DNA from: Stutzerimonas azotifigens
GTDB taxonomy: Bacteria; Pseudomonadota; Gammaproteobacteria; Pseudomonadales; Pseudomonadaceae
DNA: 64,000 bases
Direction: 5' to 3'
Assembly: GCF_013522725.1 (NCBI RefSeq)
Contig: NZ_JAAMRF010000008.1
Location: 1-64,000 of the forward strand
In this document: piece by piece, positions 1-8,814 of the stretch
Position numbering within the stretch: position 1 is the stretch's first letter
Layout of the letters: each line of letters begins with the position of its first letter
Position numbers and translations under genes: made by a program
The notes under the pieces: model-generated
Told to the model about the DNA's origin: nothing
The model's input: only the letters and a program-made list of their open reading frames with translations
Databases searched by the model: none

Positions 1-124
1 AAGAGAGACCGAAGAAAGGGCTTGGTGGGTTAACCCCATCGGCCTATGCCGAGCAACTGGCCTCGAAAGCCGTTACATTGACCCAGGACTCTAAAGCCAG
101 CTGCTACTGAAGACGGGGAGACGT
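1..124 (+). mobile_element. Right end of an IS3-family insertion sequence (orfB C-terminus), cut by the window edge
   Basis: Frame 3 (positions 3-110) reads the last 35 codons of an IS3-type OrfB transposase, with the characteristic tail GLGGLTPSAYAEQLA followed by a stop. About 14 bases later the sequence switches abruptly into a radical SAM protein reading frame, so the element's right terminus lies near 110-124; the terminal sequence around GGGGAGACGTC resembles an IS3-type inverted-repeat end. The rest of the element and its left end are outside the window, so subgroup and target duplication cannot be determined. Confidence 0.75.
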
Positions 125-958
125 CGCATCTACTGCTTCGCCCGACCCAGCCACGCCTACTGGGACCTCTCGCCGGGGATCGATTTCGAGACCCGCCTGA
201 TCGCCAAGACCAACCTCGCCGAGCGCCTGGAGCAGGAGCTGTCCAAGCCCGGCTACGTGCCGCAGCCCCTGGCGCTGGGGGTCAACACCGACGCCTACCA
301 GCCGCTCGAGCGCGACCAGCGGCTCACGCGCCAGGCGCTGGAGATCCTGCTGCGCTTCAAGCATCCGCTGCACATCATCACCAAGAGTTCGCTGGTGCTG
401 CGCGATCTGGACCTTTTGGTGCCGCTGGCCGAGCAGCGGCTGGTGACCGTATCCCTGAGCCTGACCACCCTTGACGACGAGCTCAAGCGCATCATGGAAC
501 CGCGCGCGGCATCCCCGACGGCGCGCCTGCGTACCCTGCGCACATTGAACGAGGCCGGTGTGCCGGTCAGCGTGATGTGCGCGCCGATGATCCCGATGAT
601 CAACGACATGGAACTGGAGCGGATGCTGGAAGCCGCGCGCGAGGCCGGTGCGCGCTCGGCCGGCTACGTGCTGCTGCGCCTGCCCCATGAGGTCGCGCCG
701 CTGTTCGAGGCCTGGCTCGGTGAGCACTTTCCGGACCGGGCCGCCCATGTGATGAGCCTGGTGCGCCAGTCTCGTGGTGGCAAGGACTACGACAGCCGCT
801 TCGGCACCCGCATGCGCGGGGAGGGCCACTTCGCCGAGCTGATCGCCCAGCGCTTCAAGCTCGCCTGCAAACGCTTCGGCTACAACCGGCGCGAGGACAA
901 CTACGGGCTCGATTGCAGTCGGTTCGCTCCGCCCGGACAGCAGCTGAGCCTGATCTAA
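125..958 (+). pseudogene. PA0069-family radical SAM protein, 5'-truncated by the IS
   Basis: From IYCFARPSHAYW onward the frame encodes about 277 residues typical of the PA0069 family of radical SAM proteins (SPL-like, function not established). The family normally carries CxxxCxxC for the 4Fe-4S cluster just before this point; only the last cysteine (IYC, codon at 134) is left. The first two cysteines and about 60-70 N-terminal residues are missing, replaced by IS sequence. The frame has a stop at 92-94 upstream of the junction and no good start or ribosome binding site near it. The first internal ATG is at 257, inside the fold. It is therefore most likely a dead gene remnant; the 5' half may lie on the far side of the IS. 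Confidence 0.8.
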
Positions 959-1044
959 CCGGGCGCCGAGCATTGCAGGGATGGCCTATTGCCTGCCTGA
1001 AAGCCGCGTGCCAGAGCGGCGCGTTCAGGTTCGTTTAAGTTTGT

Positions 1045-1082
1045 GAGGCTAGCCTCGTGGCGAACGTGACCCGTCGGTCACG
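1045..1082. promoter_or_regulatory. Two perfect palindromes in the carbonic anhydrase leader
   Basis: GAGGCTAGCCTC (1045-1056) is a perfect 12-bp palindrome. CGTGACC-CGTC-GGTCACG (1065-1082) is a perfect 7-bp inverted repeat with a 4-base loop, ending 6 bases before the AGGAGG ribosome binding site. Either could be an operator or a 5' UTR hairpin; the function is not known. Confidence 0.4.
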
Positions 1083-1100
1083 ACCACAGGAGGCTTGAGC

Positions 1101-1832
1101 ATGAATGATTGCACCCTACCGGCCAGCACCCCGGAAGACCTGCCCGTCACGCCGAGCGCCGACGAGGCGCTGAACCAGGTCGTCGAGGGCTTTCGTCGCT
1201 TTCGCCGGGAGGTGTTTCCCGCGCAGCAGGCGTTGTTTCGTCGGCTGGCCAATGCCCAGCGGCCGCGGGCGATGTTCATCACCTGCGCCGATTCGCGAAT
1301 CGTCCCCGAACTGATCACCCAGAGCGCGCCGGGGGACCTGTTCGTCACCCGCAACGTCGGCAACGTGGTGCCGCCCTACGGGCAGATGAACGGCGGGGTG
1401 TCCACGGCGATCGAGTACGCGGTGATGGCCCTCGGCGTGCAGCACATCATCGTCTGCGGCCATTCCGATTGCGGGGCGATGAAGGCGGTGCTCGATCCGC
1501 AGACCCTCGAACGCATGCCGACGGTCAAGGCCTGGCTGCGCCACAGCGAAGTCGCCCGGACCGTGGTCGAGCAGAACTGCGCCTGCAGCGGACACGAGGG
1601 CCTCGGCGTGCTCACCGAAGAGAACGTGGTCGCCCAGCTCGATCACCTGCGCACCCATCCCTCGGTCGCCGCGCGGCTTGCCAGCGGCCAGTTGTTCGTT
1701 CACGGCTGGGTGTACGACATCGAGAGCTGCGACATTCGCGCCTATGACGCGCGCCGTGGCGTCTTCCTGCCGCTCGACGGCGAAGGCCCGGCGCCGGTCG
1801 CCACGCCGCGGCCGCGCTACCAGCCGGCCTGA
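1101..1832 (+). CDS. Beta-class carbonic anhydrase
   Basis: This 243-residue protein interconverts CO2 and bicarbonate in the cytoplasm. The zinc and catalytic residues of beta carbonic anhydrases are visible: Cys62-Asp64-Arg66 in TCADSRI and His121/Cys124 in GHSDCGAMK. The ATG at 1101 is chosen because AGGAGG (1088-1093) sits 7 bases upstream; an in-frame TTG at 1095 is too close. It is followed 75 bp later by a SulP transporter, a pairing also found in P. aeruginosa (PA0102-PA0103), which suggests coupling of bicarbonate supply or disposal to transport. Confidence 0.93.
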   Translation: MNDCTLPASTPEDLPVTPSADEALNQVVEGFRRFRREVFPAQQALFRRLANAQRPRAMFITCADSRIVPELITQSAPGDLFVTRNVGNVVPPYGQMNGGVSTAIEYAVMALGVQHIIVCGHSDCGAMKAVLDPQTLERMPTVKAWLRHSEVARTVVEQNCACSGHEGLGVLTEENVVAQLDHLRTHPSVAARLASGQLFVHGWVYDIESCDIRAYDARRGVFLPLDGEGPAPVATPRPRYQPA

Positions 1833-1907
1833 TCCGTCCTGTCTCGACGCCGCGCGTCTGCCGGCGCTGCGGCTGCCTCGTGTTTTGCTCCAGGGAGAGA
1901 CCGCTTC

Positions 1908-3440
1908 ATGTCCATCCAATCGCTCAAAGCCACCTTGCCGCGCGATGCGCTGGCATCGCTGGTGGTATTTCTGGTGGCGCTGCCGCTGTGCATGGGTATC
2001 GCCATCGCCTCCGGCATGCCGCCGGCCAAGGGTCTGATCACCGGTATCGTCGGCGGGCTGGTGGTCGGCTGGCTGGCCGGTGCGCCGCTACAGGTCAGCG
2101 GCCCGGCGGCGGGCCTCACCGTGCTGGTCTTCGAGCTGGTCCAGCGGCACGGTGTGGCGATGCTCGGGCCGATCCTGCTGCTGGCCGGGGCGCTGCAGTT
2201 GATGGCCGGGCGCCTGCGGCTGGGCTGCTGGTTTCGCGTCACCGCACCGGCGGTGGTCTACGGGATGCTCGCCGGCATCGGCGTGCTGATCGTGCTGTCG
2301 CAGATTCACGTGATGCTCGACGCCACGCCCCGGGCATCCGGCCTGGATAACCTGGGCGCGTTCCCGACGGCGGTGGGCGAGGCCTTGTCGCTTTCAGGAA
2401 GCGGCAGGGAGGCGGCGCTGCTCGGTCTGCTGACCATCGCCGTGATGTGGAGCTGGGACCGTTTCGCCCCGCGTCGCCTGAAGCTGCTGCCCGGCGCCTT
2501 GATCGGTGTGGGACTGGCGACCCTTGCCGGGCTCTGGTTCGGCCTGGAGGTGCGCCGAGTCGAGGTGCCAGCCAATCTTGGCGAGGCGATCGACTGGCTA
2601 CGGCCGGACGACCTGCTCGCCCTGACCGATCCGCATCTGCTGGTGGCCGCCGTGGCGGTGGCCTTCATCGCCAGTGCCGAGACGCTGTTGTCCGCCGCGG
2701 CGGTGGACCGCATGCACCAGGGGCCGCGCGCCGACTTCGATCGCGAGCTGTCCGCCCAGGGTGTCGGCAACATGCTCTGCGGCGTGCTCGGCGCGCTGCC
2801 GATGACCGGGGTGATCGTGCGCAGCTCGGCCAATGTCCAGGCCGGTGCGGCAACCCGCCTGTCGGCGATGCTGCACGCCGTCTGGCTGCTCGCTGCGGTC
2901 GTCCTGCTGGGCGCCTTGCTCGAGCGGATACCGGTGGCGAGCCTGGCCGGCGTGCTGGTCTACACGGGCCTGAAGCTGGTCGACCTCAAGGCGCTGCGTC
3001 ACCTCGGCCGCTACGGCCGAATGGCGATACTGATCTATCTGGCCACGGCGTTGGCGATCGTCACCACCGATCTGCTCACCGGCGTGTTGCTCGGTTTTGC
3101 GCTGACCCTGGTGCAGCTCGCCTGGCGCGCTTCGCGGCTGGACATCTCGCTGCGTCGCGATGGCCGCGACGTGGAGCTGCAGCTGGACGGCGCGGCTACC
3201 TTCCTCAAGGTGCCGCAGCTGGCGCAAACCCTTGAGACGCTGCCGCGAGATGCCCGGCTGCACGTGCCGCTCGAGCGCCTCGGTTACATCGACCATGCCT
3301 GCATGGAGCTGCTCGAGGAATGGCAGCGCGCCAACCGCGCCAGCGGCGGGCGGCTGATCATCGAGCCACGCGACCTCGAACGACGGGTCGAGGGGCAGGG
3401 TAGCCAGGGCGTCGGGATGGCGACGGCAGGGGGGAACTAA
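1908..3440 (+). CDS. SulP-family anion transporter with C-terminal STAS domain
   Basis: This 510-residue inner-membrane protein has about 10-12 hydrophobic segments in residues 10-400, the SulP signature stretch near residues 40-75 (ASGMPPAKGLITGIVGG), and a cytoplasmic STAS-like domain from about residue 415 to 490. SulP proteins carry sulfate, bicarbonate or other anions. The carbonic anhydrase immediately upstream favours bicarbonate, but the substrate cannot be read from sequence alone. A good ribosome binding site (AGGGAGA) precedes the ATG. Likely cotranscribed with the upstream gene. Confidence 0.9.
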   Translation: MSIQSLKATLPRDALASLVVFLVALPLCMGIAIASGMPPAKGLITGIVGGLVVGWLAGAPLQVSGPAAGLTVLVFELVQRHGVAMLGPILLLAGALQLMAGRLRLGCWFRVTAPAVVYGMLAGIGVLIVLSQIHVMLDATPRASGLDNLGAFPTAVGEALSLSGSGREAALLGLLTIAVMWSWDRFAPRRLKLLPGALIGVGLATLAGLWFGLEVRRVEVPANLGEAIDWLRPDDLLALTDPHLLVAAVAVAFIASAETLLSAAAVDRMHQGPRADFDRELSAQGVGNMLCGVLGALPMTGVIVRSSANVQAGAATRLSAMLHAVWLLAAVVLLGALLERIPVASLAGVLVYTGLKLVDLKALRHLGRYGRMAILIYLATALAIVTTDLLTGVLLGFALTLVQLAWRASRLDISLRRDGRDVELQLDGAATFLKVPQLAQTLETLPRDARLHVPLERLGYIDHACMELLEEWQRANRASGGRLIIEPRDLERRVEGQGSQGVGMATAGGN

Positions 3441-3492
3441 AGCCTGCCGCCCGGCCCCCAAGACCCAGGTTTGCTCACGATCCGGAGGACGC

Positions 3493-3759
3493 TTGGATAT
3501 TTTTCTCGACCTGCTGCAGTGGCCAGCGATGCTGATCACGGTCGCCGCCGCCTGGCTGATCGGCTCGCTCAACCCGCGGCGCCGTACGGTGGGATTCTGG
3601 TGCTTTCTTGCGAGCAACGTGCTGTGGGTCGTATGGGGGCTGTACGCCAGTGCCTGGGCGCTGATCGCCCTGCAGGTGTGCCTGGCGGTCATGAACATCC
3701 GCGGCGTGAAGAAGAACGATCGCGACGACCGCCAGGCCGAGGCGCAACGCACGGCCTGA
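3493..3759 (+). CDS. Small conserved membrane protein (PA0104-like), function unknown
   Basis: An 88-residue protein with two or three hydrophobic helices (about residues 5-25, 32-48 and 50-65) and a very charged C-terminus rich in Lys, Arg and Asp. The start is TTG at 3493, supported by GGAGG at 3484-3488; no ATG is available near the N-terminus. It sits between the SulP transporter and the oxidase operon, the position held by PA0104 in P. aeruginosa. No function is known. Confidence 0.75.
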   Translation: MDIFLDLLQWPAMLITVAAAWLIGSLNPRRRTVGFWCFLASNVLWVVWGLYASAWALIALQVCLAVMNIRGVKKNDRDDRQAEAQRTA

Positions 3760-4196
3760 ACCACGTTCTGTCACCGCGCGCCGGCTCCTCCGGCGCGTCC
3801 CGCCGCTTGCCAAAACCCCCGCTCCGGCATCGCTCGGCTAGCGCAACGCCTCGGACGGCGCGGCGTCGGGCGATAGTGTTGCGTCAAATTGCCAGAGCCG
3901 CATCGCTGTCTATACTCCGGAAACGAAGGCGTGACCAGTTGAGTTCCGACGGTGCGACAGCACGGGTCTGGCGACCGATTTATCGGGGGTGGCCAGACGG
4001 GCCTTGCTTAGGCTTTGTTCGGGAAACGCAGGGCGTCCACGTGTAAGCGGCCAGGCAAGGTGCGCGAAGGCGATTCGTCGTTTACGGAGTAAGCGATGCG
4101 ACGCTTTCGGCGCGGCGGCGGCAGCGCGGGCACCGATCGTTTTCAGAGGCTGTAAACCAGTCGGCGGGATAACAATAACCATAAGGGGAACCCGCA
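3760..4196 (+). other. 437-bp non-coding leader upstream of coxB
   Basis: No convincing gene is present. It holds the sigma70-like promoter at 3889-3916 and, in the presumed untranslated leader, an inverted repeat TCTGGC (3967-3972) / GCCAGA (3992-3997) that would fold with CGATTTATCG in its loop. The predicted leader is about 270 nt, long for a Pseudomonas operon. Confidence 0.5.
3889..3916 (+). promoter_or_regulatory. Candidate sigma70 promoter for the cox operon
   Basis: TTGCCA (3889-3894) and TATACT (3911-3916) each match the consensus hexamers at 5 of 6 positions with a 16-bp spacer. Transcription would start near 3923. The aa3 oxidase of P. aeruginosa is known to be starvation/RpoS-responsive, so other sigma factors may also act here. 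Confidence 0.55.
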
Positions 4197-5330
4197 ATGA
4201 CGCGACATCCACGAGTCTGGATGGGCCTCGGGCTGTGGCCGGCCGCAGGCCTGGCCGAAGCGGCCTGGGATGTGAATATGCGAACCGGGGTGACGGACGT
4301 CAGCCATTCGGTTTTCAACCTTCACATGACCATCTTCTGGATTTGCGTAGTCATCGGCGTGCTGGTGTTCGCCGCGATGTTCTGGTCGATGCTCATGCAT
4401 CGGCGCTCCCAGGGCCATCAACCGGCCCACTTCCATGAAAACACCCGCGTCGAGGTGCTCTGGACCATTATCCCGCTGCTGATTCTGGTCGGCATGGCGA
4501 TACCAGCCACGCGCACGTTGATGCACATCTACGACACCAGCGAGTCGGACGTCGACATCCAGGTCACCGGCTACCAGTGGAAGTGGCACTACAAGTACCT
4601 GGGCGAGGACGTCGAGTTCTTCAGCAACCTGACCACCCCACGCGACCAGATCAACAACCGCGAGGCCAAGGGCGAGCACTACCTGCTGGAAGTCGACGAG
4701 CCGCTGGTGATTCCGGCCGGCGCCAAGGTGCGCTTTCTGATCACCGCCGCCGACGTCATCCACTCCTGGTGGGTGCCGGACCTGGCCGTGAAGAAGGACG
4801 CCATTCCCGGCTTCGTCAACGAATCCTGGACCCGCGTCGAGCGCCCCGGCATCTACCGCGGCCAATGCACCGAGCTGTGTGGCAAGGACCACGGCTTCAT
4901 GCCGGTGGTGGTGGAGGTCAAGTCAGCCGAGGACTACGCCGCCTGGATCGGCGAGAAAAAGGAAGAGGCGGCGCGGATCAAGGAGCTGACCAGCAAGGAC
5001 TGGACCCTCGAGGAGCTGATGGCCCACGGCGAGAAGGTCTACCAGACCAACTGCGTCGCCTGTCACCAGGCCAGTGGCGAAGGGATGCCGCCGACCTTCC
5101 CGGCGCTCAAGGGCTCGCCGATCGCCACGGGTGAAGCCCAGGCCCATCTGGACATCGTCGTCCACGGCAAACGCGGCACTTCGATGCCGGCCTTCGGCGG
5201 CCAGCTCTCGGAAGTCGACATCGCCGCGGTGATCACCTACGAGCGCAACGCCTGGGGCAACAAGGTCGGCGACATGGTCCTGCCCAAGGATGTGCTTGCC
5301 TTCAAACAGGCCGACGAAGCCAGCCAATAA
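4197..5330 (+). CDS. coxB: Cytochrome c oxidase subunit II (aa3-type) with fused cytochrome c domain
   Basis: This 377-residue subunit accepts electrons from cytochrome c and passes them through CuA to subunit I. After a signal-like N-terminus there are two transmembrane hairpin helices (about residues 40-65 and 80-105), then the periplasmic cupredoxin domain. The CuA ligands are visible in QCTELCGKDHGFM (Cys224, Cys228, His232, Met235). A C-terminal heme c domain follows, with CVACH at about residue 286, making it a caa3-like subunit II as in other pseudomonads. The ATG at 4197 follows AAGGGGA. coxA starts 13 bp after the stop. Confidence 0.96.
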   Translation: MTRHPRVWMGLGLWPAAGLAEAAWDVNMRTGVTDVSHSVFNLHMTIFWICVVIGVLVFAAMFWSMLMHRRSQGHQPAHFHENTRVEVLWTIIPLLILVGMAIPATRTLMHIYDTSESDVDIQVTGYQWKWHYKYLGEDVEFFSNLTTPRDQINNREAKGEHYLLEVDEPLVIPAGAKVRFLITAADVIHSWWVPDLAVKKDAIPGFVNESWTRVERPGIYRGQCTELCGKDHGFMPVVVEVKSAEDYAAWIGEKKEEAARIKELTSKDWTLEELMAHGEKVYQTNCVACHQASGEGMPPTFPALKGSPIATGEAQAHLDIVVHGKRGTSMPAFGGQLSEVDIAAVITYERNAWGNKVGDMVLPKDVLAFKQADEASQ

Positions 5331-5343
5331 GAGGAGTGCCGAG

Positions 5344-6981
5344 ATGAGTGCAGTGATCGACGATCATGGTCATGCCGGACACGACCATCACCACGGCCCC
5401 GCCAAGGGCCTGTCGCGCTGGCTGTTGACCACCAACCACAAGGACATCGGCTCGATGTACCTGTGGTTCAGCTTCTGCGCCTTCCTGCTCGGCGGCTCGA
5501 TGGCGATGGTGATCCGCGCCGAGCTGTTCCAGCCGGGTCTGCAGATCGTGCAGCCGGAATTCTTCAACCAGATGACCACCATGCATGGCCTGATCATGGT
5601 CTTCGGTGCGGTGATGCCGGCCTTCGTGGGCCTGGCCAACTGGATGATCCCACTGATGATCGGCGCGCCGGACATGGCCCTGCCGCGGATGAACAACTTC
5701 AGCTTCTGGCTCCTGCCGGCCGCGTTCGGGCTGCTGGTCAGCACGCTGTTCATGGAAGGTGGCGGGCCGAACTTCGGCTGGACGTTCTACGCGCCGCTGT
5801 CGACCACCTATGCGCCCGAATCGGTGACCTTCTTCATCTTCGCGATCCACCTGATGGGCATCAGCTCGATCATGGGGGCGATCAACGTGGTCGCGACCAT
5901 CCTCAATCTGCGTGCCCCCGGCATGACCCTGATGAAGATGCCGCTGTTCGTCTGGACCTGGCTGATCACCGCCTTCCTGTTGATCGCGGTGATGCCGGTG
6001 CTTGCGGGCGTGGTGACCATGATGCTGATGGACATCCACTTCGGCACCAGCTTCTTCAGCGCCGCGGGCGGTGGCGATCCGGTGCTGTTCCAGCACGTGT
6101 TCTGGTTCTTCGGCCACCCCGAGGTGTACATCATGATCCTGCCGGCGTTCGGCGCGGTCAGCTCGATCATCCCGGCGTTCAGCCGCAAGCCGCTGTTCGG
6201 CTACACCTCGATGGTCTATGCGACCGGGGCCATCGCCTTCCTCTCGTTCATCGTCTGGTCGCACCACATGTTCACCGTCGGCATCCCGCTGGTGGGCGAG
6301 CTGTTCTTCATGTACGCGACCATGCTCATTGCCGTGCCCACCGGGGTGAAGGTGTTCAACTGGGTTTCGACCATGTGGCGCGGCTCGCTCACCTTCGAGG
6401 CGCCGATGCTGTTCGCCGTGGCCTTCGTCATCCTCTTCACCATCGGCGGATTCTCCGGGCTGATGCTGGCCATCGCTCCGGCGGACTTCCAGTACCACGA
6501 CACCTATTTCGTGGTGGCGCACTTCCATTACGTGCTGGTGCCGGGGGCGATCTTCGGCATCTTCGCCTCGGCCTACTACTGGCTGCCGAAGTGGACCGGG
6601 CACATGTACGACGAGACCCTGGCCAAGTTGCATTTCTGGATGAGCTTCGTGGGCATGAACCTGGCGTTCTTCCCTATGCACTTCGTAGGGCTGGCCGGCA
6701 TGCCGCGGCGTATTCCCGACTACAACATGATGTTCGCCAACTTCAACATGATCTCGTCCATCGGCGCCTTCATGTTCGGCGCGACGCAGCTGTTGTTCCT
6801 GTTCATCGTCATCAAGTGCATTCGCGGTGGCGTGCCGGCTCCGGCTAAACCCTGGGATGGTGCCGAAGGGCTGGAATGGTCGGTGCCGTCGCCCGCGCCT
6901 TACCACACCTTCCAGGTGCCGCCGGACATGACCGACGTGCATGAACACCGCAAGGGCACTGGTGGGGAGCTGACGCCGTGA
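5344..6981 (+). CDS. coxA: Cytochrome c oxidase subunit I (aa3-type)
   Basis: A 545-residue catalytic subunit with 12 transmembrane helices that reduces oxygen at the heme a3-CuB site and pumps protons. The heme-copper signature WFFGHPEVYIMILPAFG and the paired histidines in SHHMFTVG are present, as are the low-spin and a3 heme histidines in HFHYVLV. The start is ATG 5344 behind GAGGAG; an in-frame upstream start at 5290 would lie inside coxB. The His-rich N-terminus (DHGHAGHDHHHG) is notable and may bind metal, though this is only inference. Confidence 0.97.
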   Translation: MSAVIDDHGHAGHDHHHGPAKGLSRWLLTTNHKDIGSMYLWFSFCAFLLGGSMAMVIRAELFQPGLQIVQPEFFNQMTTMHGLIMVFGAVMPAFVGLANWMIPLMIGAPDMALPRMNNFSFWLLPAAFGLLVSTLFMEGGGPNFGWTFYAPLSTTYAPESVTFFIFAIHLMGISSIMGAINVVATILNLRAPGMTLMKMPLFVWTWLITAFLLIAVMPVLAGVVTMMLMDIHFGTSFFSAAGGGDPVLFQHVFWFFGHPEVYIMILPAFGAVSSIIPAFSRKPLFGYTSMVYATGAIAFLSFIVWSHHMFTVGIPLVGELFFMYATMLIAVPTGVKVFNWVSTMWRGSLTFEAPMLFAVAFVILFTIGGFSGLMLAIAPADFQYHDTYFVVAHFHYVLVPGAIFGIFASAYYWLPKWTGHMYDETLAKLHFWMSFVGMNLAFFPMHFVGLAGMPRRIPDYNMMFANFNMISSIGAFMFGATQLLFLFIVIKCIRGGVPAPAKPWDGAEGLEWSVPSPAPYHTFQVPPDMTDVHEHRKGTGGELTP

Positions 6982-7022
6982 AGCGCGAGCCGCGCGCAGA
7001 GGCGCGAGACCGCGTCGCCCCC

Positions 7023-7044
7023 TCGCGGTCAAGATCGCTCCCAC
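7023..7044 (-). repeat. REP element between coxA and ctaG
   Basis: The sequence is the reverse complement of the Pseudomonas REP core GTGGGAGCGGTCTTGACCGC with one substitution. It matches the copies at 55643-56012. It sits in the 148-bp gap between coxA and ctaG, where it could affect mRNA stability or partly attenuate transcription. A very degenerate opposite-orientation partner may lie at about 7069-7094. Confidence 0.75.
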
Positions 7045-7129
7045 GAAAGCGGAGCCCGGCGCCTTCCCGTGGACTGCGGGCTTTTCGACCGCAGGTCCAT
7101 CCGATCCACCTCATCGGAGGGTGTCATAG

Positions 7130-7681
7130 ATGAACGCTGAACTACCGTTGCGCAAACTGGTGCTGCGCCTGGTTTTGGTGGTGATCGTGATGTTCGGTTT
7201 CGGCTTCGCGCTGGTGCCGATCTACGACGTGATGTGTCAGGCATTCGGCATCAACGGCAAGACGTCCGGATCGGCCTGGACCGGTTCGCAGGCCGCCGAC
7301 GAGGCGCGCGAGGTGCGGGTGCAGTTCCTCGCCACCAACGCCTCGGGCATGGTCTGGGAGTTCAAGCCGGTGGCCGACCAGGTCAGTGTCCATCCGGGTG
7401 CTTCCCAGGAGATGCGCTTCATCGCCTACAACCCCACCGACAAGCCGATGACCGCCCAGGCGATACCCAGCGTTTCGCCATCCAAGGCCGCTGCCTATTT
7501 CCACAAGACCGAGTGCTTCTGCTTTACCCAGCAGGTGCTGCAGCCCGGCGAGCGGATCGAAATGCCGGTGCGCTTCATCGTCGATCGCGGCCTGCCGGCC
7601 GAGGTCCGCCACCTGACCCTGGCCTACACGCTGTTCGACATCACGTCCCGCCAGCCGCCGGTTGCCCATACGGGTGGCTAA
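7130..7681 (+). CDS. ctaG: Cytochrome c oxidase assembly protein CtaG/Cox11
   Basis: A 183-residue Cox11-type copper chaperone that delivers copper to CuB of subunit I. It has one N-terminal transmembrane helix (about residues 10-32) and a periplasmic immunoglobulin-like domain. The copper-binding CFCF motif is present in KTECFCFTQQ, and a third family cysteine lies just after the membrane helix (VMCQAFG). The ATG at 7130 has CGGAGG upstream. The gene is separated from coxA by a 148-bp gap carrying a REP element and runs into coxC 10 bp downstream. Confidence 0.95.
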   Translation: MNAELPLRKLVLRLVLVVIVMFGFGFALVPIYDVMCQAFGINGKTSGSAWTGSQAADEAREVRVQFLATNASGMVWEFKPVADQVSVHPGASQEMRFIAYNPTDKPMTAQAIPSVSPSKAAAYFHKTECFCFTQQVLQPGERIEMPVRFIVDRGLPAEVRHLTLAYTLFDITSRQPPVAHTGG

Positions 7682-7691
7682 GGAGCCCAGC

Positions 7692-8588
7692 ATGACTACC
7701 ACGCACGAGAATTATTACGTCCCGGCGCAGAGCAAATGGCCGATCGTCGCGACCGTCGGGTTGCTGACCACGGTGTTCGGTCTGGGCAGCTGGCTCAACG
7801 ACCTCAAGGCCGGGCGCGATGAATCCAATGGGCCGATGATCTTCTTCATCGGCGCGCTGCTGATCGCCTACATGATGTACGGCTGGTTCGGCTCGGTGAT
7901 TCGCGAGAGCCGCGCCGGGCTCTACAGCCCGCAGATGGATCGCTCGTTCCGCTGGGGCATGAGCTGGTTCATCTTCTCAGAGCTGATGCTGTTCATGGCG
8001 CTGTTCGGCACGCTGTTCTATATCCGCTATTGGACCGGCCCCTGGCTGGGTGGCGAGGGCGAGAAGGGCATCAGCAACATGCTCTGGCCGAATTTCGAAT
8101 ACACCTGGCCGCTGCTGGAAAACCCCGACCCGAAACTCTACCCGGCACCCAACGGGGTCATCGGCGCCTGGGGCCTACCGCTTATTAACACCGTGCTGCT
8201 GGTGACCTCCAGCTTCACCCTGACCTGGGCGCACCATGCGCTGAAAAAGGGCCATCGCAAACACCTGAAGATCGGCCTGGCGGCGACCATCCTGCTCGGG
8301 GCGATCTTCCTGATCCTGCAGGCCGAGGAATATATCCACGCCTACACCGAGCTAGGCCTGACCCTGGGTTCGGGGATCTACGGCGCGACCTTCTTCATGC
8401 TGACCGGCTTTCACGGTGCCCACGTGACCATGGGCGCGATCATCCTCACGGTGATGCTGGTGCGGGTGATGCGCGGGCATTTCGACGCCGAGCAGCATTT
8501 CGGCTTCGAGGCGGCGGCCTGGTACTGGCACTTCGTCGACGTGGTGTGGATCGCGCTGTTCGTCTTCGTCTACGTGCTCGGCACCTGA
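7692..8588 (+). CDS. coxC: Cytochrome c oxidase subunit III
   Basis: A 298-residue seven-helix membrane subunit that stabilises the oxidase during turnover. It carries the conserved GFHGAHV stretch near residue 240 and the helix VWIALFVFVYV at the C-terminus. An extra loop of about 40 residues (around residues 115-155, including the EKGISNMLWPNFEYTWP segment) occurs after the third helix, as in other Pseudomonas homologues. The ATG at 7692 has AAGGAG 8 bp upstream; the in-frame start at 7662 would overlap ctaG. Confidence 0.95.
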   Translation: MTTTHENYYVPAQSKWPIVATVGLLTTVFGLGSWLNDLKAGRDESNGPMIFFIGALLIAYMMYGWFGSVIRESRAGLYSPQMDRSFRWGMSWFIFSELMLFMALFGTLFYIRYWTGPWLGGEGEKGISNMLWPNFEYTWPLLENPDPKLYPAPNGVIGAWGLPLINTVLLVTSSFTLTWAHHALKKGHRKHLKIGLAATILLGAIFLILQAEEYIHAYTELGLTLGSGIYGATFFMLTGFHGAHVTMGAIILTVMLVRVMRGHFDAEQHFGFEAAAWYWHFVDVVWIALFVFVYVLGT

Positions 8589-8600
8589 AACGGGCGGTGG

Positions 8601-8786
8601 TCATAGCCGCCCAGTGAGGAACCCCCAGGCCATCAGGGCAATGGTCAGCGCGCTGAGGGCGACGCGGACGAAGAGGGCGGTCACCACGCGGGAGGTCTTG
8701 CCCTCGTCCTTGACCAGAAAGAACAACCCACTGAACAGACTGACCAGCGTGGCCACTAACGACAGGGCAATTGCCATCTTGAGCAT
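8601..8786 (-). CDS. Twin-transmembrane DUF2909-type small protein
   Basis: A 61-residue protein on the opposite strand with two transmembrane helices (about residues 4-24 and 36-58) joined by a charged loop KDEGKTSR. It matches the DUF2909 protein found at this place in pseudomonad cox loci (PA0109 position). Function unknown; probably linked to oxidase assembly only by context. The start at 8786 overlaps divergently with the N-terminal region of the SURF1 gene, so both promoters must lie inside or very close to coding sequence. Confidence 0.75.
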   Translation of the reverse strand: MLKMAIALSLVATLVSLFSGLFFLVKDEGKTSRVVTALFVRVALSALTIALMAWGFLTGRL

Positions 8787-8814
8787 GAGCGACTCAGCGA
8801 CAGGGGGAGGTGCG

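Noticed and set aside
5302..7044. 580-codon minus-strand frame opposite coxA
   Set aside because: Antisense shadow of a clear oxidase subunit.
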